DNA of 53,216 nucleotides from Salinivirgaceae bacterium (lineage in GTDB: Bacteria; Bacteroidota; Bacteroidia; Bacteroidales; SZUA-534). Shown piece after piece: positions 35,158 through 44,348 of this stretch (position 1 is its first letter; every line of letters begins with the position of its first letter). The position numbers were made by a program, and so were the translations under genes. The notes under the pieces were generated by a model that made no database searches, was not told where the DNA came from, and saw nothing but the letters and a program-made list of their open reading frames with translations. Location of the stretch: contig JAEINW010000010.1 of the NCBI GenBank assembly GCA_016342715.1, positions 1 to 53,216 on the forward strand, written 5' to 3'.

Positions 35158-37287
35158 TTATTTGCCAAACTCTTCCAAAATTGTTTTATTAAAATCTAAA
35201 TTCCCCTTCTGAATCTTAACAAAGGTAGCTTTAATTTTGTTCTCGTCTTGAAACCAAACCTTTAATTTGTCAACATCAACTCTATTAAGCAAAAACGTTG
35301 ATTTCTTTCTGCAAATTGTCACAACAGTAAGTTCGAATTTTTCTGGGTTTTTTTCATAAAAGGGTATTTGTAAAATAGTTTGTAAGGCCTCATCAAATTT
35401 ATTTAAATTAAATAAAACAATTGATTTATTAATTAATGCCTCTTTATATCGTGGCGATATTGCTAATGCCTTATTATAAATTTCGATGGCTTTTTCCTTT
35501 TGTCCCAATAGCTCACAACTAGTAGCTAAATTATTCAAAGTCGGAAGATGATAGGGATGCAATTCATAGGCTTCAGTAAAACTTTTTTGTGCCTGTTTCA
35601 TGTCTTTTGTAGTATTAGAGTATGCAACCCCTTTATAATATGCCATCGGACCAGTAAAGTTATCCAAGGTGTAATAGCTGTTATCGACACTTTTAGCTGC
35701 GCGCATTACAACATGAAAGTTCTTGCGAACTAAAGCACTTCTAATAGTTCTAGCGGCAACTTCGCCATCAAAAACATTTTTTGCAATTTTTATATTAAAT
35801 CCGCTTATTACAATTAAAGCTATTGAAATTAATAATACATATAGATTTGATTTTACAGCATATAATTTAAGATTTTTCGCATCAGAAAGAAACAAAACAA
35901 GTGCAAAAATTAATAAGTAAATAACATTATGAGTAATTCTTTCTCTCGGAAAAGACACAAATAAAATAAGAATAAAGCCCAATAATATAGAGAAGAAAAC
36001 TCCTTGCGCCAATCGAACTTTTAAATCAGAATTATTTATAAATGATTTAAATGCAGTAAATAATATGGTGATATAAATAAGCAAATATAAGATTAAACCT
36101 GTAAAACCAGTTTCACCCATTATCCAAAAAAAATCATTGTGGGTTCTTTGAAAAGTCGTCGTACCATTTCTAATATTGTGTTCAAAACCGTCAATACCAT
36201 ATTTGGCATATTCAATCCGCCATTGACCAGGGCCAACTCCAAGTAATGGATTATCTTTTGCCATTTGCAGCGTATTTCCCCATACCAAAGTTCTTGTCTG
36301 AGTCGTTGTTGGGTTATCTGAATTATAAATATTATTTAAACAAAGTTCCGGTTTTAGTACTTGCTGAACTTTATCTATAACAACATTTACAATTTGGATA
36401 TCAGTTTTTTCAACAACATAAACCCCTGCCGTAATCGTTAAGAATGGAATTAACAATAAAGTTGTACTTAACCAAACAGATAGAGGCCGTCCTGTTTCTT
36501 TTGGACGAATACTAAACAAATAAAAATAAATCAATATAGAAACAGATATAACAAAAATACCCAATGCACCCCATGAGGCTTTTGATGCTAAAAGAAATAT
36601 AAAAAATATGGCTCCAACAATGAGTATCACAGAAAATATGCGCCAAAACTTTTTAAAAGCAATTACACCGTAGGTACTAAATGCCAAACTTAGATATAAA
36701 AAAGACGCATATAGATTAATACTAGCTAATGTAGACTTAACATGACTAATTGATTGACGAAGATAATATCCATAATATTTATCAGCTTCTATGAATTGTG
36801 TAAAATCGGCCTTTGACAATTGAATAAAACCAATTAATAAATAAAAAAAGGTCATCACTAAAACTGCTTTAATAACAACATCCTTTCCTTTTGGCTTATT
36901 TCTTAAAAACTGATAAAAATAAAAAAACATTAATGCAAGAGTAATCTCTCTAAATATCTGCACAATTGCTTCTTTCTGATTAATAACTCCGCTAAATCCG
37001 GAAATAATATTCACTACTAAAAACAAAGCTAATGCCCCAAAAACTAGTATGTCAACCTTTGAAAAGTAAAATGTAAACTTTCGTTTATAAAACTTATACA
37101 CCAAAATTCCAGTCAGTACAAGCAAAACAATGCTTAAATCAAGAAACCTTGACCTTAATACAGCATCGATAAGTTTTGTAGTATAAACAAAGGGTAGGCT
37201 AATTAGAAAACAAGATATTACAAACCACTCCAAACTTGTTATTATATCCCAATTTATTTTTTCATAAATCTTTTTAATCAATTTCAT
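35158..37287 (-). CDS. O-antigen ligase-like (Wzy_C) membrane protein with TPR tail
   Basis: A 709-residue protein that joins a polytopic membrane part and a soluble repeat tail. About twelve hydrophobic segments lie in residues 15-505. The large periplasmic loop includes the Wzy_C/WaaL signature 'NPLLGVGPGQWRIEY' near 350 and 'RTHNDFFWIMGETGFTGLILYL' near 385-405, with the histidine typical of ligases. After a link, TPR repeats follow from about 545 to 640 ('HPYHLPTLNNLATSCELLGQ', 'AIEIYNKALAISPRYKEALI'). It may ligate or polymerise surface polysaccharide; the TPR tail may bind partners. No glycan operon is adjacent on this strand. Confidence 0.82.
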   Translation of the reverse strand: MKLIKKIYEKINWDIITSLEWFVISCFLISLPFVYTTKLIDAVLRSRFLDLSIVLLVLTGILVYKFYKRKFTFYFSKVDILVFGALALFLVVNIISGFSGVINQKEAIVQIFREITLALMFFYFYQFLRNKPKGKDVVIKAVLVMTFFYLLIGFIQLSKADFTQFIEADKYYGYYLRQSISHVKSTLASINLYASFLYLSLAFSTYGVIAFKKFWRIFSVILIVGAIFFIFLLASKASWGALGIFVISVSILIYFYLFSIRPKETGRPLSVWLSTTLLLIPFLTITAGVYVVEKTDIQIVNVVIDKVQQVLKPELCLNNIYNSDNPTTTQTRTLVWGNTLQMAKDNPLLGVGPGQWRIEYAKYGIDGFEHNIRNGTTTFQRTHNDFFWIMGETGFTGLILYLLIYITILFTAFKSFINNSDLKVRLAQGVFFSILLGFILILFVSFPRERITHNVIYLLIFALVLFLSDAKNLKLYAVKSNLYVLLISIALIVISGFNIKIAKNVFDGEVAARTIRSALVRKNFHVVMRAAKSVDNSYYTLDNFTGPMAYYKGVAYSNTTKDMKQAQKSFTEAYELHPYHLPTLNNLATSCELLGQKEKAIEIYNKALAISPRYKEALINKSIVLFNLNKFDEALQTILQIPFYEKNPEKFELTVVTICRKKSTFLLNRVDVDKLKVWFQDENKIKATFVKIQKGNLDFNKTILEEFGK

Positions 37288-37395
37288 CAGCTAGCCTATT
37301 TTCAAATTTTAACAGAAATGACAATTAATCATCTCTTTTTATTTCTATTTAATTTGCTACAAAGCTATTCATTTTTTTTTTGGATGAATACATTA

Positions 37396-37403
37396 TACAT
37401 TTG
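37396..37403 (+). promoter_or_regulatory. -7 box of the nitroreductase gene (TACATTTG)
   Basis: TACATTTG ends 13 bases before the ATG at 37417. No TTG is found at the expected 19-base distance, where there is only a T-run. The box supports the internal ATG as the true start. Confidence 0.5.
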
Positions 37404-37416
37404 CAAAAAAAAAATA

Positions 37417-38160
37417 ATGAAAACAATATTTAATCACAAATCAATTAGAAAATACAAAAGCACTCCTATTGACGATGCTGTATTAGAAAAAATACTACTA
37501 GCAGGCACTCGTGCTTCAAATACAGGTAACATGCAGATTTACAGTATAATTGTTACTAGAAATGATGAAGTTAGAAAGCAACTTTGGGAATGCCATTTCA
37601 AACAAAACATGGTTCAACAAGCACCCGTTCATATCACTTTTTGTGCCGATATTAACAGGTTTAACAAATGGTGTGAACAAAACAATACTGAACCAGGCTA
37701 CGATAATTTTTTATGGCTTTACAATGCAACTATTGATGCTGTTTTAGCTAGTCAAAATGTGAGCTTAGAAGCTGAAAAACATGGGCTTGGTATTTGTTAT
37801 TTAGGAACAACAACTTATATGGCCGATAAAATTATTGATATTCTAAACCTTCCTAAGGGAGTTGTTCCTGTAACATCTATTGTTGTTGGATATCCCGATG
37901 AAACTCCAGAATTAACCGACAGACTTCCGCTAGAAGGCATCATTCATTATGAAAAATATAGCGATTACAACAATCAGAAAATAAGTGAAATTCATAATGA
38001 AAAAGAAAATTCGGAATTAAGCAAAAAATTAATTGAGGAAAATGGAACTGAAAATTTAGCGCAAATATTTACCGCCAAACGCTATAAAAAAGATGACAAT
38101 ATACATTTCTCGAAAGTATTTTTAAACACCCTGCTAAAGCAAGGGTTTATGAATCATTAA
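37417..38160 (+). CDS. Nitroreductase family oxidoreductase
   Basis: A 247-residue FMN-dependent oxidoreductase. The N-terminal 'NHKSIRKYKSTPIDDAVLEKIL' pattern, 'GTRASNTGNMQIYSIIV' near 32-48 and 'HGLGICYLGTTTY' near 123 are the FMN-binding signatures of the family, which typically reduces nitro groups or quinones with NAD(P)H. The open frame continues 33 codons upstream (37318), but that part is T-rich and unlike the family. A promoter box also lies just before 37417, so the shorter start is chosen. Substrate is unknown. It is followed by an Omp85-type gene 26 bases downstream. Confidence 0.88.
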   Translation: MKTIFNHKSIRKYKSTPIDDAVLEKILLAGTRASNTGNMQIYSIIVTRNDEVRKQLWECHFKQNMVQQAPVHITFCADINRFNKWCEQNNTEPGYDNFLWLYNATIDAVLASQNVSLEAEKHGLGICYLGTTTYMADKIIDILNLPKGVVPVTSIVVGYPDETPELTDRLPLEGIIHYEKYSDYNNQKISEIHNEKENSELSKKLIEENGTENLAQIFTAKRYKKDDNIHFSKVFLNTLLKQGFMNH

Positions 38161-38186
38161 AATACGAAACCGAATTTTTAATTGTT

Positions 38187-39857
38187 ATGAAGTATAAAAT
38201 ACACAATATCATTAAAATTCGGTTTCTTTTTATAATTGCTTTCACATTATTCAACCTTCAGATTTATTCTCAAAAAAACACACTGCATGTAATTGAAAAT
38301 AAAAACTGCGTTCAAACAAAAACCTTTAAAAACGCAGATTTAAATTATTATGTAAATCATTTTGCAGAAAAATTAAAGTTAGCTTACATCCGTAAAGGAT
38401 ACATTGCCTGCTCCATAGATTCAATTACATGGAAAACAAATAATGCCTCCATTTTTCTAAATAAAGGATTTGAATACAAGTTTGGAAAACTTAGCTGCGA
38501 TTTTAATTGCATTTCAAGTAAAACTGAACTGAAACCAAACCGTTCGGCAAATTTCAAAAAAATTGAAAAATTTGAAAGCAATATTCTTTCTTATTACCGG
38601 TCACATGGATATTTAAATGCACAGCTTTCAAAAAACACTGAATTCGATAGTGCTATTATAAATCTCAACTACCATTTAGAGCAAAACGATCAGTTCTTTT
38701 TTGATTCAATTGTTTTCGATAAAAAATTAATTAGTTATAACTACATTTCTCGATTTACAGGGCTTAGATTAAACGAACCCGCAAATTATTTAAAACTGCA
38801 GAACTTAAACACTGCCTTTAAACAAAATCAAATATTCTCGCTCGATTCATTAAAAATTACCTACTCAAAAAAAAAGGTAAAAGCACACTTACACCTAAAA
38901 CAAAATAAAAAAAACAGTTTTAATGGTATTCTTGGCATTCAATCGAATAAACAAAATAAAGTTGAAGCCACCGGAAAAATTGAACTTTCGCTAGCAAATA
39001 CGCTAAAACAAGGTGAGAAAATCATTTTTGAATGGAACAAAACGAATCCTTTGTCACAACAACTGCATATTGCAGCCACGTTTCCTTACATCTATAAAAC
39101 ACCTATTGGAATTAAAGCCGATTTTGAATTACGCAAACAAGATTCATCATATACAAATACAAATATAATGACCGGCTTGCTTATCCCATTTTCAAACTGG
39201 GGTGAATTATCTGTCAACGTTTTATCACGAAATTCAATTATTAATACAAAAACTGATAGCATTTTTATAAAATCATCAAAAGCAATTTTATATGGCTTGG
39301 GATACAACTTTTATTCCTTTAACAATTTCACAAATCCATCATCGGGGTGGCTGCTCGAGACATCAATTTTATTAGGTCAAAAAAACAACGATTATTCAAA
39401 TAATTCAAGCTATAAATCATTACAGAGTGAGGCTCAATTACTAATTCAACGACCCATAAAACTTCCTTACGGGAATATTTTTTTAAGCAGTAATTCTGGA
39501 ATTATATTAAACGATTCGCTCAATGCAAATAACCTCTATCCCATTGGAGGTATAAAAAATTTGCGCGGCTTTAATGAAAATTCAATTTTTGCAAAATCGT
39601 ATGCTATTTTTTCGTGCGAAGGACGATTATCAATTGATTCAGAATCGTATGTATATTTATTTTACGATTTAGGATTTACCAATGAATTAAGCACTTATAA
39701 TTTTTTAACAAACAAAAGACAAGCCTTTGGACTGGGTTTAAAATTAAACACAAAAGCTGGATTAGTACATATTTCATATGCATTAGGCAAATTGAATTCA
39801 GAAAACTACAACATAAAGTCAGGAAAAATACACATTGGCTACGTTAACAAGTTCTAA
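38187..39857 (+). CDS. Omp85/BamA-TamA family outer-membrane protein
   Basis: A 556-residue outer-membrane barrel protein. A signal peptide covers about residues 1-28 (ends 'IYSQ'). POTRA-like stretches lie at about 30-230, as suggested by repeated 'YLNAQLSKNTEFDSAIINLNYHLEQN'-type sequence. The C-terminal barrel contains 'IGGIKNLRGFNENS' near 453-466, the family signature around the RGF motif of the L6 loop. It is shorter than BamA and has few POTRA units, which resembles a TamA or two-partner secretion barrel. It probably inserts or exports outer-membrane proteins, but the client is unknown. Confidence 0.85.
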   Translation: MKYKIHNIIKIRFLFIIAFTLFNLQIYSQKNTLHVIENKNCVQTKTFKNADLNYYVNHFAEKLKLAYIRKGYIACSIDSITWKTNNASIFLNKGFEYKFGKLSCDFNCISSKTELKPNRSANFKKIEKFESNILSYYRSHGYLNAQLSKNTEFDSAIINLNYHLEQNDQFFFDSIVFDKKLISYNYISRFTGLRLNEPANYLKLQNLNTAFKQNQIFSLDSLKITYSKKKVKAHLHLKQNKKNSFNGILGIQSNKQNKVEATGKIELSLANTLKQGEKIIFEWNKTNPLSQQLHIAATFPYIYKTPIGIKADFELRKQDSSYTNTNIMTGLLIPFSNWGELSVNVLSRNSIINTKTDSIFIKSSKAILYGLGYNFYSFNNFTNPSSGWLLETSILLGQKNNDYSNNSSYKSLQSEAQLLIQRPIKLPYGNIFLSSNSGIILNDSLNANNLYPIGGIKNLRGFNENSIFAKSYAIFSCEGRLSIDSESYVYLFYDLGFTNELSTYNFLTNKRQAFGLGLKLNTKAGLVHISYALGKLNSENYNIKSGKIHIGYVNKF

Positions 39858-39994
39858 TTTCAGAAGCTATTGACCAAAAAAACCAATTTATAGAATATAG
39901 ATTTGTGCAGAAATAAGTATCTTCACACACACAAAAGTTATTAAAAAGTATCGTATTTGTTAATTTCATTAACTAAATAATAAAAGGAATCTAA

Positions 39995-41983
39995 ATGAAA
40001 GCCAGATTTACAATAACTAATAAATTAATACTCGGATTCGGAATTCTTGTAGTAGCAATAATATTAAACGGAGTTTTCACCTACTCCACATTAAATGAAA
40101 ATCAGGAATTAAATAATAAAATTACATCTGTTTACAACCCGTCTGCTGAAAATTTACAAGAATTATATTCTTTAGTCAACAACACCCAAATGCTCGCTAA
40201 AAATTGGGTTTATATTGAAAAGCAAGATGAGTCTCCCGACAAAAAGAAACTGGTAGACATCATTAAAATTGACTTCCCCATTCTTAAAGAGAAGATAATC
40301 AATGTTGCCTCGAATTGGGATAGCTCTCAAGTTAAAATTGCAGATTCGGTTCTTTATCAAATTGAAAACAATCTTTTCGATATTCATAAAAACATTATGA
40401 ATCAGTTAAATTCTTTTGAAAAATACGAAGACGCAGTAGTTTTTTGGGAAATTACTCCAAAAGTTGAAGATGGGGGAGAATTATCAATATTAACTGCAAA
40501 AATATTAGCTGACATAAAAAAATTACAAAATAATATTGAAGAAAAAACCATCAAAGCAAATCAGGAAATGAGCAAATCATTTACTAATTTTCAAGATTTC
40601 ATATTAATTGCATTAACCCTTATTACGCTATTTATTTTGCTAACTGGATTTTTTACTTCACGGAGTATTATTAACCCAATTTTCAAACTTAAAGAATTTT
40701 TGCTTACCATGACTAAAGGTATGTTACCTACAGAAAAAATGGAAACGGCAAACGATGAAATTGGAGATATGGCCGATGCACTAAACATTTACATTGAAAA
40801 CATGCGCAAAACTTCAGAATTTGCCGTGGAAATTGGTAAGGGTATTTATGATACTAAATTTGAAGCACTTGGAGAAGAAGATATGCTTGGCAACGCTTTA
40901 ATTAACATGAAAGAAAACCTTTACAAAGCAAAAGTTAAAAACGATGAGCGGTCTAAAACCGATGAAATAAGAAACTGGATTACTAAAGGTTTAGCCGACT
41001 TTGGTGATATACTTCGCCAAAACTCCGACAACATGTCCAATCTGGCAAAAAACATTATCACCAAACTTATTGACTATCTGGAGGTCAATCAAGGAGCCAT
41101 GTATATATTAAATGAAAACGACGAAACTCATACATTTTTTGAAATGCAATCGGCGATTGCCTATGGACGCGAAAAATACGAAAAACACAATTATGAAATT
41201 TCAGAAGGTCTTGTTGGTCGATGTGCCTTTGAAAAACTTCCTATTTATTTAAAAGAAATTCCTGAGGATTACATTCGTATTACTTCAGGATTGGGCGGAG
41301 CTGAACCCAATTACCTATTATTGGTTCCATTAGTTATTAACGAAAAAGTAATGGGTGTTATTGAAATGGCTTCATTCAACAAATTCCATAAATACCAAAT
41401 TGAATTCATTACAACGCTGGGTGAAAACATAGCCTCTACCATTTCAAATGTTCGTATCAACGAACAAACCAAACACTTATTAGATGAATCGAAACTTCGA
41501 GGCGATGAATTATCGTCACAGGAAGAAGAATTGCGTCAGAACATGGAAGAACTTCAAGCCACTCAGGAAGAAGCCGCACGTCGCGAGCGAGAAATGCTAC
41601 ACACCATTGATGCCATAAATAATACTATGGGAACCATAGAAATTGACAAACATGGAAATATGCTATCGATTAACGATAATTTCTTGCTTAAAACAAAATT
41701 AGATGCCGGGATACTCATTGGAAAATCGTTTCAGGAAATGTTTGCCGCCAGCAATAAACTTGAAGGAGAATTCCTAAACATATGGGCGAGTCTGCATATT
41801 GGAGAGAATGGGAACATGGTAACAAATTACATAACTGCTGAAGCTGAATTGTGGTTCAAACACACTTTTACACCTTTTAAAGGAAGCGATGGCGATCTTG
41901 ATAAGGTAGTTGATTTAATTGTTGATATTTCACAACAAAAACAATTAGAAAAAGAACTTGAAATCGCTAAACTAAGTATTTAA
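39995..41983 (+). CDS. HAMP-GAF-PAS sensor protein without a recognisable output domain
   Basis: A 662-residue membrane sensor. Segments at about 9-30 and 201-222 flank a periplasmic helical four-bundle-like region. A HAMP domain (about 223-275, ending in 'DEIGDMADALNIYI') and a GAF domain (about 335-480, with 'QGAMYILN', 'EGLVGRCAFEKLPIYL' and 'GVIEMASF') follow. Next come a long Glu/Gln-rich coiled coil ('SSQEEELRQNMEELQATQEE' near 500-520) and a degraded PAS-like domain to the end. No histidine kinase, receiver, cyclase or chemotaxis signalling domain is present. The protein stops shortly after the PAS fold, and no in-frame continuation is seen. Partner and signal are unknown. Confidence 0.83.
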   Translation: MKARFTITNKLILGFGILVVAIILNGVFTYSTLNENQELNNKITSVYNPSAENLQELYSLVNNTQMLAKNWVYIEKQDESPDKKKLVDIIKIDFPILKEKIINVASNWDSSQVKIADSVLYQIENNLFDIHKNIMNQLNSFEKYEDAVVFWEITPKVEDGGELSILTAKILADIKKLQNNIEEKTIKANQEMSKSFTNFQDFILIALTLITLFILLTGFFTSRSIINPIFKLKEFLLTMTKGMLPTEKMETANDEIGDMADALNIYIENMRKTSEFAVEIGKGIYDTKFEALGEEDMLGNALINMKENLYKAKVKNDERSKTDEIRNWITKGLADFGDILRQNSDNMSNLAKNIITKLIDYLEVNQGAMYILNENDETHTFFEMQSAIAYGREKYEKHNYEISEGLVGRCAFEKLPIYLKEIPEDYIRITSGLGGAEPNYLLLVPLVINEKVMGVIEMASFNKFHKYQIEFITTLGENIASTISNVRINEQTKHLLDESKLRGDELSSQEEELRQNMEELQATQEEAARREREMLHTIDAINNTMGTIEIDKHGNMLSINDNFLLKTKLDAGILIGKSFQEMFAASNKLEGEFLNIWASLHIGENGNMVTNYITAEAELWFKHTFTPFKGSDGDLDKVVDLIVDISQQKQLEKELEIAKLSI

Positions 41984-41987
41984 CATT

Positions 41988-42314
41988 TTGCTTACTCCAT
42001 TTCAACAGATTAGCTTTTTTGCAAATATAGCCAATTGGATAGAAAAGCATAATCGCCCTTGTTTTTACAAGAAACATTTTGACATTGAATGCCCAGGTTG
42101 TGGCTTTCAGCGTTCAGTAATTGAACTGTTGCAAGGGAATATTGTTGAAAGCATAAAATTATACCCTGCACTTATTCCATTAATTTTAACTTTTTTAGTG
42201 TTACTTATTCATATAAAGTTTCGTCTAAAAAACGGAGCCTTAATAATTAAGATTCTATTTATTACTTCGGTAATATTAATTGTAACTAATTTCATATATA
42301 AATTAATAGTATAA
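41988..42314 (+). CDS. DUF2752 domain membrane protein
   Basis: A 108-residue protein starting at a TTG (no ATG is available nearby). 'DIECPGCGFQRSVIELLQGN' at about 32-51 is the hallmark of DUF2752, with its CPGCG motif. Two hydrophobic segments at about 60-75 and 87-107 follow. Function is unknown. The gene lies four bases past the sensor gene and 12 bases before a DUF4190-type gene. I have seen this DUF2752/DUF4190 pair elsewhere in Bacteroidota, so the two may work together. Confidence 0.78.
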   Translation: MLTPFQQISFFANIANWIEKHNRPCFYKKHFDIECPGCGFQRSVIELLQGNIVESIKLYPALIPLILTFLVLLIHIKFRLKNGALIIKILFITSVILIVTNFIYKLIV

Positions 42315-42326
42315 AAACTTACTACC

Positions 42327-42704
42327 ATGGAAAACGAAACCCAAATAAATCAAGAACAACACAATACCAAAGTCCAACAAATTCAGCTGCCTAATTCTAC
42401 CGGTATTTTAGTGCTGGGTATATTAAGTATCGTCGGATTCTGCTGCTTTGCTGGATTAATTGGCGTTGTACTTGGAATTTTAGCTGTAATTCTCGGGACA
42501 AAAGCTCAGAAAGAATACAATCAAAATCCCGAAAAATATCTATTGAACTCTTACAATAATGCAAATGCCGGAAAAATATGCGGAATTATTGGGCTCTCAC
42601 TTTCTGGCTTATTTGTCGTTTGGTTTATAATCAAATTATCAATAGTTGGTTGGGCATTAGGCGCAATGTTTTCAACATTTCCTTGGGAAACAATAAACTT
42701 CTAA
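42327..42704 (+). CDS. DUF4190/CCC-motif membrane protein
   Basis: A 125-residue protein with a polar N-terminus (1-25), a hydrophobic helical hairpin at about 27-55 containing 'GFCCFAGLIGVVLGILAVILGTKA', and a second pair near 85-120. The cysteine-bearing first segment and 'NAGKICGIIGLSLSGL' are typical of the DUF4190 group in Bacteroidota. The function is unknown. It follows the DUF2752 gene closely. A terminator hairpin lies after it. Confidence 0.8.
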   Translation: MENETQINQEQHNTKVQQIQLPNSTGILVLGILSIVGFCCFAGLIGVVLGILAVILGTKAQKEYNQNPEKYLLNSYNNANAGKICGIIGLSLSGLFVVWFIIKLSIVGWALGAMFSTFPWETINF

Positions 42705-42712
42705 AATATTTA

Positions 42713-42764
42713 TACCTTTGTAAAAAATTGCCTGATAGTAGTTTTAATATTGTCAGGCTTTTTT
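42713..42764 (+). promoter_or_regulatory. Promoter box running into a terminator hairpin
   Basis: TACCTTTG (42713-42720) matches TANNTTTG. The predicted transcription start near 42727 is immediately followed by a hairpin: GCCTGA (42730-42735) pairs with TCAGGC (42753-42758), then six T residues (42759-42764). The ATG of the LuxC-like gene is 11 bases further. The hairpin may end the upstream DUF4190 transcript, act as a leader attenuator, or terminate a very short RNA. Confidence 0.55.
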
Positions 42765-42774
42765 ACGATTTATT

Positions 42775-43806
42775 ATGAATATTAAAACTCGAATACAGCA
42801 TCTATCCAGTCTTGGTGAAACTTTGAATGTCTTGTCAAAAAACATTCATGCGAATAAATACAAGCAAGCCATTCAAAAAGCACAAGCAAATAATTCATGG
42901 TTTACCAACGAATCCATTTCTTTTTCACTATCCGAAATAAGTGGTTTTTTACTAGAAAAAAATTTACAAAAATGGATCAGTAAATATTCTATTTCCGAAG
43001 AGCCTGTAAATAAAACTATTGGAATAATTATGGCCGGAAACATTCCATTGGTTGGTTTTCACGATTTATTGTGTGTGCTAATTTCTGGAAATAAAGCCTT
43101 GGTGAAATTATCATCAAAAGATCAACATTTGTATCAAATGATTTTAGATATTCTTATTGAATTAGATGTAGAATTCAAAAATTTAATTCGTTTTACCGAT
43201 GTTAATTTAAAAAGCATAGATGCCATTATAGCTACTGGCAGTAATAATTCAGCCCGGTATTTTGAACACTATTTCAGCAAATACCCAAATATTATTCGGA
43301 AAAACAGAAACTCTATGGCTATTATTTCTGGCAACGAAAGCACCGAAGATTTTGAAAATTTAGGAAAAGATATTTTTACTTATTTTGGTTTGGGCTGCAG
43401 AAATGTATCTTTTTTAATGGTTCCTGAGGCTTATGACTTTTTTAATTTCCTTAAAGCCCTTGAAAAATATAGCGAAGTTGTTAATCATTCAAAATACGGT
43501 AACAATTACGATTATCAGCGAGCCATTTTACTTATGAATAATATACACTTGTACGACAATGGCTCTATTATATTAAAACAAGATACGTCAACAACATCAC
43601 CCATTGGAGTAATTCATTATATGCAATACGCAGACCCAAAACAGGTAAGCGAATTTGTTATGCAACATAATGAATCCATTCAATGTGTGGTTAGCAAAAC
43701 AAAATGGGAGTTTCCTACGTATTGTTTTGGAGCCGCTCAAAAACCAGAACTTTGGGATTATGCGGACAATATTGATACGCTTCAATTTTTAATTGATTTA
43801 AAATAA
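42775..43806 (+). CDS. LuxC-like acyl-CoA reductase
   Basis: A 343-residue protein of the LuxC/acyl-CoA reductase family (PF05893-type), related to aldehyde dehydrogenases. Recognisable phrases include 'GIIMAGNIPLVGFHDLLCVLISGNKALVKLSSKD' region at about 83-116, 'DAIIATGSNNSARYFEHYF' near 148-166, 'NSMAIISG' near 178, and 'GLGCRNVSFLMVPEAYDF' near 206-223, where the cysteine aligns with the nucleophile of LuxC. No bioluminescence genes are nearby, so the physiological substrate is unknown. This gene is common in Bacteroidota. It has a promoter/attenuator-like leader and is followed six bases later by the next gene. Confidence 0.85.
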   Translation: MNIKTRIQHLSSLGETLNVLSKNIHANKYKQAIQKAQANNSWFTNESISFSLSEISGFLLEKNLQKWISKYSISEEPVNKTIGIIMAGNIPLVGFHDLLCVLISGNKALVKLSSKDQHLYQMILDILIELDVEFKNLIRFTDVNLKSIDAIIATGSNNSARYFEHYFSKYPNIIRKNRNSMAIISGNESTEDFENLGKDIFTYFGLGCRNVSFLMVPEAYDFFNFLKALEKYSEVVNHSKYGNNYDYQRAILLMNNIHLYDNGSIILKQDTSTTSPIGVIHYMQYADPKQVSEFVMQHNESIQCVVSKTKWEFPTYCFGAAQKPELWDYADNIDTLQFLIDLK

Positions 43807-43811
43807 CCGGC

Positions 43812-44339
43812 ATGATTTACACATTTAGGTTTATTTCTGACGAACAAGACAGTTTTGTTTTAGATGTAAACATTAACCACGACCAAACATTTGAGCAAAT
43901 GCAAGACACCATTCAGGAAGCATTAGATTACGACCCATCGCACATGGCCTCGTTTTTTGTTTCGAACAATGAATGGGAAAAATTAGAGGAAATTACCATT
44001 ATGGATATGGGAGCTGATATTCCTGTAAAAAACATGTCGGAAACATTAATTCAAGACTGTTTTTTCGAAAAAAACCAGCGGATTCTTTATGTCTTTGATT
44101 TTTTTGCAGAGCGTATATTTTTTGGGAGTGTAATCCGTATGATTGATGCCGAGCCACCCATCGACCTTCCAACAGTTTCACTATTACAAGGAAAAATTCC
44201 AGCACAATTAATAGCCAATCAAAATTTAGATGTAGATTTTCTGAATTCCATCGATTATTCAGACGAATTGGACTCTGAAGGTGATGATATGATGGACTAT
44301 ATTGATGATATGGAATCTTTTGACGAATCGGATTATTAA
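43812..44339 (+). CDS. pRiA4b ORF-3-like protein
   Basis: A 175-residue soluble protein resembling the plasmid pRiA4b ORF-3/IS1096 TnpR-like family (PF07929). Typical features are the start 'MIYTFRFISDEQDSFVLDV', 'TFEQMQDTIQEALDYDPSHMASFFV' at about 25-50 and 'YVFDFFAERIFFGSVI' near 92-107. Despite the family name, nothing mobile is nearby. The last 35 residues are strongly acidic and probably flexible. The function is unknown. It sits between the LuxC-like gene (5 bases) and miaA (9 bases), apparently in one transcription unit. Confidence 0.75.
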   Translation: MIYTFRFISDEQDSFVLDVNINHDQTFEQMQDTIQEALDYDPSHMASFFVSNNEWEKLEEITIMDMGADIPVKNMSETLIQDCFFEKNQRILYVFDFFAERIFFGSVIRMIDAEPPIDLPTVSLLQGKIPAQLIANQNLDVDFLNSIDYSDELDSEGDDMMDYIDDMESFDESDY

Positions 44340-44348
44340 TTTTCAAAA

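Noticed and set aside
37318-37416. N-terminal extension of the nitroreductase
   Set aside because: The extra 33 residues are encoded by T-rich DNA, do not resemble the family, and contain a promoter box; the ATG at 37417 is better.
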